Assembly: GCA_964035795.1 (NCBI GenBank)
Contig: OZ038320.1
Coordinates: forward strand, 11,382,118 to 11,446,117
Direction: 5' to 3'
Length of the DNA: 64,000 bases
Source of the DNA: Pterobdella sp. o SKG-2022
Taxonomy: Eukaryota > Annelida > Clitellata > Hirudinida > Piscicolidae
In this document: positions 60,715-64,000 of the stretch, piece after piece
Layout of the letters: each line of letters starts with the position of its first letter
Numbering within the stretch: the stretch's first letter is position 1
Position numbers and translations under genes: made by a program
Notes under the pieces: generated by a model
The model's input: the letters and a program-made list of their open reading frames with translations, nothing else
Databases searched by the model: none
What the model was told of the DNA's origin: nothing

Positions 60715-62749
60715 ATGGCGATTTCAAACTCTAGCGCTGCTCTGGCTTCTTTTAAAAACAAAATGCAGGCTTTAAGGGATGATTTAGAAAAGTCTAAAGA
60801 AGATTTTGATGAAAAATGCCGTGAACTCGAAGCGGAAAAGTCAACGAGGAACCAGGTTTATAATGGATTTTGGTACTTTTTATTAAAATAATCATTTATT
60901 TTTTTCTTTTAAAAATTTAAGTTTTACTTCGGTACCATTGTGTTTTGAACTCTAGGTCGAAGACGAACTACATTCGGTGACACGTAAGTTACAACTTCTT
61001 GAAGGATTACACGAACAAGCAGAATCAAAAGCTAACGATGCTACTAAAAGATTGGACGAACTAACTAAAGTAGTAGATGAGCATGAAAGGTTAGTTAACA
61101 TATTAAATTTCATTGCATCAACACTTATGTCTATAAATTCTATTTTCACCAATGAAACTAAACTAGTTCCAAAGCTTTTTGAAAAAATAAATGACTTTAA
61201 AAATCAAAGGTCCAGAAGGGTTTTTGACAACAGACAAACAATGGATGATGAACGTATTGAAACACTGGAAAGAGACCTCAAGACTGCCAAATTAGCTGCT
61301 GCTGAGGCTGAAAAAAACTTTGAAGAGGTTTTTATGTTATTGAATAAAGTTTCATCATGATTTCATTATTCATAGCCATGTTGAAGTGGTTTTTAATATT
61401 TAGTTATTGACTTATTTTAAATTTCAACACAGACATTTAGAAAGTTGAAGATGACAGAATCTGAACTTGAAAGAGCTGAAGAAAGAGCTGAAACATCTGA
61501 AAGGTTGTGAAATACTATTAACCTTTGAACTTCTCTTATTGGTCAAGATGTTAGAAATACCATTTAATGAATGAAGGTCTTTTTTAAATATATTTTCATC
61601 AAAATCAATTTATTCTTTTTCAAATGTCAGGAGGTTGAAAGAAGTAGACTCAGAACTGTTGGTCACCTCATCCACACTAAAATCTTTAGAGCACAGTGAA
61701 TCAAAGGTTTATAAATTATATAACAAATTCAAGTCAATCAGATGAAACTATTTAATTTTGTTACTAGGCTACAGCCAAAGAAGATAGTTTGCTAGACACA
61801 ATAAGAGATCTAACTGCCAAACTCAAAGAAGTTAGTTTCTTTGGACACTTTTTTAGTTCATATTTCCAGAAAAAAGTAAAGATTTGACTAATTTTATTCA
61901 ATAGTTTTAAAAACAGGTTTCATTGTTTTTATAAAAAATTCACTCTGAGACTGTCTCTTATTTATTATATATTACTACTAGTCATGTTAATTTTATTTAA
62001 TAAAAACGAAAAAAATTACTAGAGAAGCTATTAACGACAATTAGCTTGACAATGCGTTTATGCTGGTACAACTCCAACATTATTTTCATACTTATGGTTT
62101 TAATGCTCATTTAGGTGTTGAATCATGTGTTATTATTCATTCATAAAGTGTTATAAGAATGGAGTTTTATTCATTTAAAGCCTGTGGCAATCTTGATAAC
62201 CTTTGTATCGCCTTTCGCCGTATTCTTTAATGTGTAAACTTTTTAAATATTGTTATGTTAGTTTAATCATATGATCTTTTTGTTAAAGGTTGAATTTCGA
62301 GCCAGTGAAAGCGAGAGAACTGTGGTCACCCTTCAAAGAGAAATTGAAAGCGTTGAAGGTATCATTATTTATATTTATTCGCTAGAGGTATTGAGATAAT
62401 AAATGTTGACTTTTCAAGACAATTGATCACTGTTACGTCTTATAATAATAAATAAAATGCTTTGAAAAGTTATAATTATAAATAAACTGATAATACGTTT
62501 TTTTCATTTATGTTAATTTAGTTGAGGCTTTTTTATGAAAAAAAGTAATTTATATTATATTGTAAATTAATGTTTTTGTTTTCATATATAGTAAAATAAA
62601 TCCAACTTGATAAAGGAAAGTTTAATGCAAAAATCTTTAATAATTTCAACTATCATAATCTCAAAGAGAAAATGATGCGTGTGCAGGCAGCAAACAAAGC
62701 TCTGAAGGAAGAACTTGATAACACTTGTAATGAACTAGCCAACATTTAG
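60715..62749 (+). CDS. TPM: Tropomyosin, short isoform
   Basis: Eight exons: 60715-60855, 60956-61089, 61210-61327, 61433-61503, 61631-61706, 61768-61830, 62289-62358, 62667-62749. Phases close for 251 aa. The protein is one continuous heptad-repeat coiled coil: VEDELHSVTRKLQLLEGLHE, MDDERIETLERDLKTAK, SELERAEERAETSERR and LLDTIRDLTAKLKE are classical tropomyosin segments. The C-terminus NKALKEELDNTCNELANI corresponds to the EELD..LNDMTSI end. It binds along actin filaments and regulates myosin access. Size is that of low-molecular-weight (non-muscle type) tropomyosins. The N-terminus (MAISNSSAALASFKNKMQ) lacks the common MDAIKKKM start. I chose the last acceptor at 62666 because it restores both phase and heptad length. 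No alternative mutually exclusive exons are apparent. Confidence 0.95.
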
Positions 62750-64000
62750 GGTTTGGACTTTAATTGTTTTTTATTACAAGGAACATCAAGACATTTGATA
62801 GGATATTTCAATTAGTTATATCAACACTGTTAATATTTATTCAGGATTTTAATGACAAATTGGGTTTCTACAAAAATCTAGAAGATTCTTAAATATTAGT
62901 TTTTACTTTTTACTTTTATATTGTTTCTTGGAGTCAAGTAAACGCGATCATTAATACTAACTATTAATTGTGCCTTTTTTGTGCTTCTTTACCTACGCTT
63001 CAAATTGTCGCTACAGTTATTTATTATATCAACGCAATTTCTACTTTTTACCATGTTATTTTGAAAATTATAAATATTATTATCATTTTGTGGTTTTTCA
63101 AAGAGTTCTTCAGCATATTTCATCACATGTATTTACAGCTTATTCGTGCGTATTATTGATCTTTATCGCTATATCAACTTGCTTTTGGAACTATGTTAGT
63201 GCCGACTTGATGTTATTTTCATTTAATAGTTTGTTTTTAGATCCTAATTTTAACTTTAAAATAAATCGTAAATGTTAAAAAACATTTGTAAATAGAATGA
63301 TAAAAAAATGTATGTTAGTTATATTGGTTATAATACGAGCTTTTGCAATCAAAACTCATTTCAATGTATCAATTAATCATCAGTATCAAAATTTCAATCA
63401 ATATGTGACTGTTTAAAATGTGCTTTAGAGAAACAGTAAACTATAAACTCAGGCCTTAACAAAGTGGTATAACAAAGAATCATTGTATCAGTTACTTGAC
63501 TAAACATTACGGGTTTTAACCAAAATGATTTCATTTTTTATCGTCCGTTGTCAAACTTTTTCAAGAACTATTAGTATAAGCATTTGAGTTGAGTAAAATT
63601 TCATCCAACAAGTGTTTCAAACAATACAAGAAAGCAGTTTTAAGAGCATAATTATGAATCAATAGTGAAAGGACTTTAGAGTGTTTCAGTGGCCATAAGT
63701 CACCATTGAGGTCTGTCCATACAATCAAGTGTTCTTTTATCTCTTCTACCACCAATCAAATCTCTTCAAACAACCACACGTGACCTAACTCGTGTCAACA
63801 TTTCGCTGTTTATTCCTCTTTGTGCTGTTATCTTTTGTCAGGTCTTTCTTTATATTAATTTCTCATTCTTCAGAAAATTTTAAAAAATAAAAATTATCGG
63901 GTCTCAGCTTCAAATTTTTTAGCTATTTATAAGAAGCATTAAGGATCTTTTATTCTTTTCAAAAGTAGTATAACTTGGAGGACACGTTGGTGACCTTTGA
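62750..64000. other. Spacer at the right end
   Basis: The left part should be tropomyosin 3' UTR. A minus-strand open stretch at 63755-63561 (IVWTDLNGDLWPLKHSKV) has protein-like composition and could be a 3' terminal exon of a gene entering from beyond the window, but has no recognised motif and no clear acceptor. Confidence 0.35.

Overview
The window reads as nuclear DNA of an invertebrate animal. It is strongly AT-rich, and its genes are broken into small exons by GT-AG introns, many of 60-150 nt. It encodes typical metazoan housekeeping and cytoskeletal proteins (Ku70, PIG-O, SNW1, RPS10, SENP8, RPAP3, a short tropomyosin) and is littered with truncated non-LTR retrotransposons. The tropomyosin is a 251-residue form with an unusual N-terminus. 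Together with the retrotransposon types this makes a cnidarian or another early-branching or soft-bodied invertebrate plausible, but the sequence does not settle the phylum. There is no bacterial-style operon, CRISPR array, plasmid or phage feature.

Layout. 1-5.7 kb: a tandemly duplicated segment of about 470 bp carrying a small exon for a type II membrane protein (minus strand), a tRNA-like relic, and a LINE fragment. 5.75-10.9 kb: RPAP3 (+), ten exons, with a 1.4-kb retrotransposon in one intron. 11.2-11.9 kb: LINE fragment. 12.5-14.9 kb: SENP8 (-), seven small exons rebuilt from the sequence with the full catalytic set. 15.1-16.5 kb: RPS10 (+) with a TOP-like leader exon. 16.5-24.3 kb: gene-poor and full of retrotransposon remains, including a fairly long CR1/L2-like element at 21.1-23.2 kb. 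24.4-25.8 kb: an unrecognised P-loop protein (-), divergent from SNW1 (+, 26.0-28.3 kb). 28.4-36.7 kb: PIGO (-), whose second intron holds four retrotransposon copies nested three levels deep. 37.1-45.9 kb: XRCC6/Ku70 (+), 18 exons, divergent from PIGO and also carrying a LINE. 47.0-51.1 kb: a C2H2 zinc-finger protein with Asn-rich linkers (-). 51.9-52.7 kb: FAHD1 (+). 53.0-58.4 kb: a ZCCHC2/ZCCHC14-like protein (+). 60.7-62.7 kb: tropomyosin (+). The rest is mostly AT-rich spacer.

How it fits together. The genes are functionally unrelated. Three head-to-head pairs (unknown P-loop gene/SNW1, PIGO/XRCC6, zinc finger/FAHD1) look like divergent promoter arrangements, and SNW1/PIGO are tightly convergent (109 bp between stop codons). 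Gene models were derived by hand from splice sites, reading phase and remembered family patterns. All exon phases close, except one junction in the ZCCHC14-like gene. Most novelty lies in the mobile elements (nesting, an internally deleted LINE, a strand-asymmetric LINE, an unnamed hairpin-bearing repeat) and in the unidentified P-loop gene. I found no convincing new multi-gene system.
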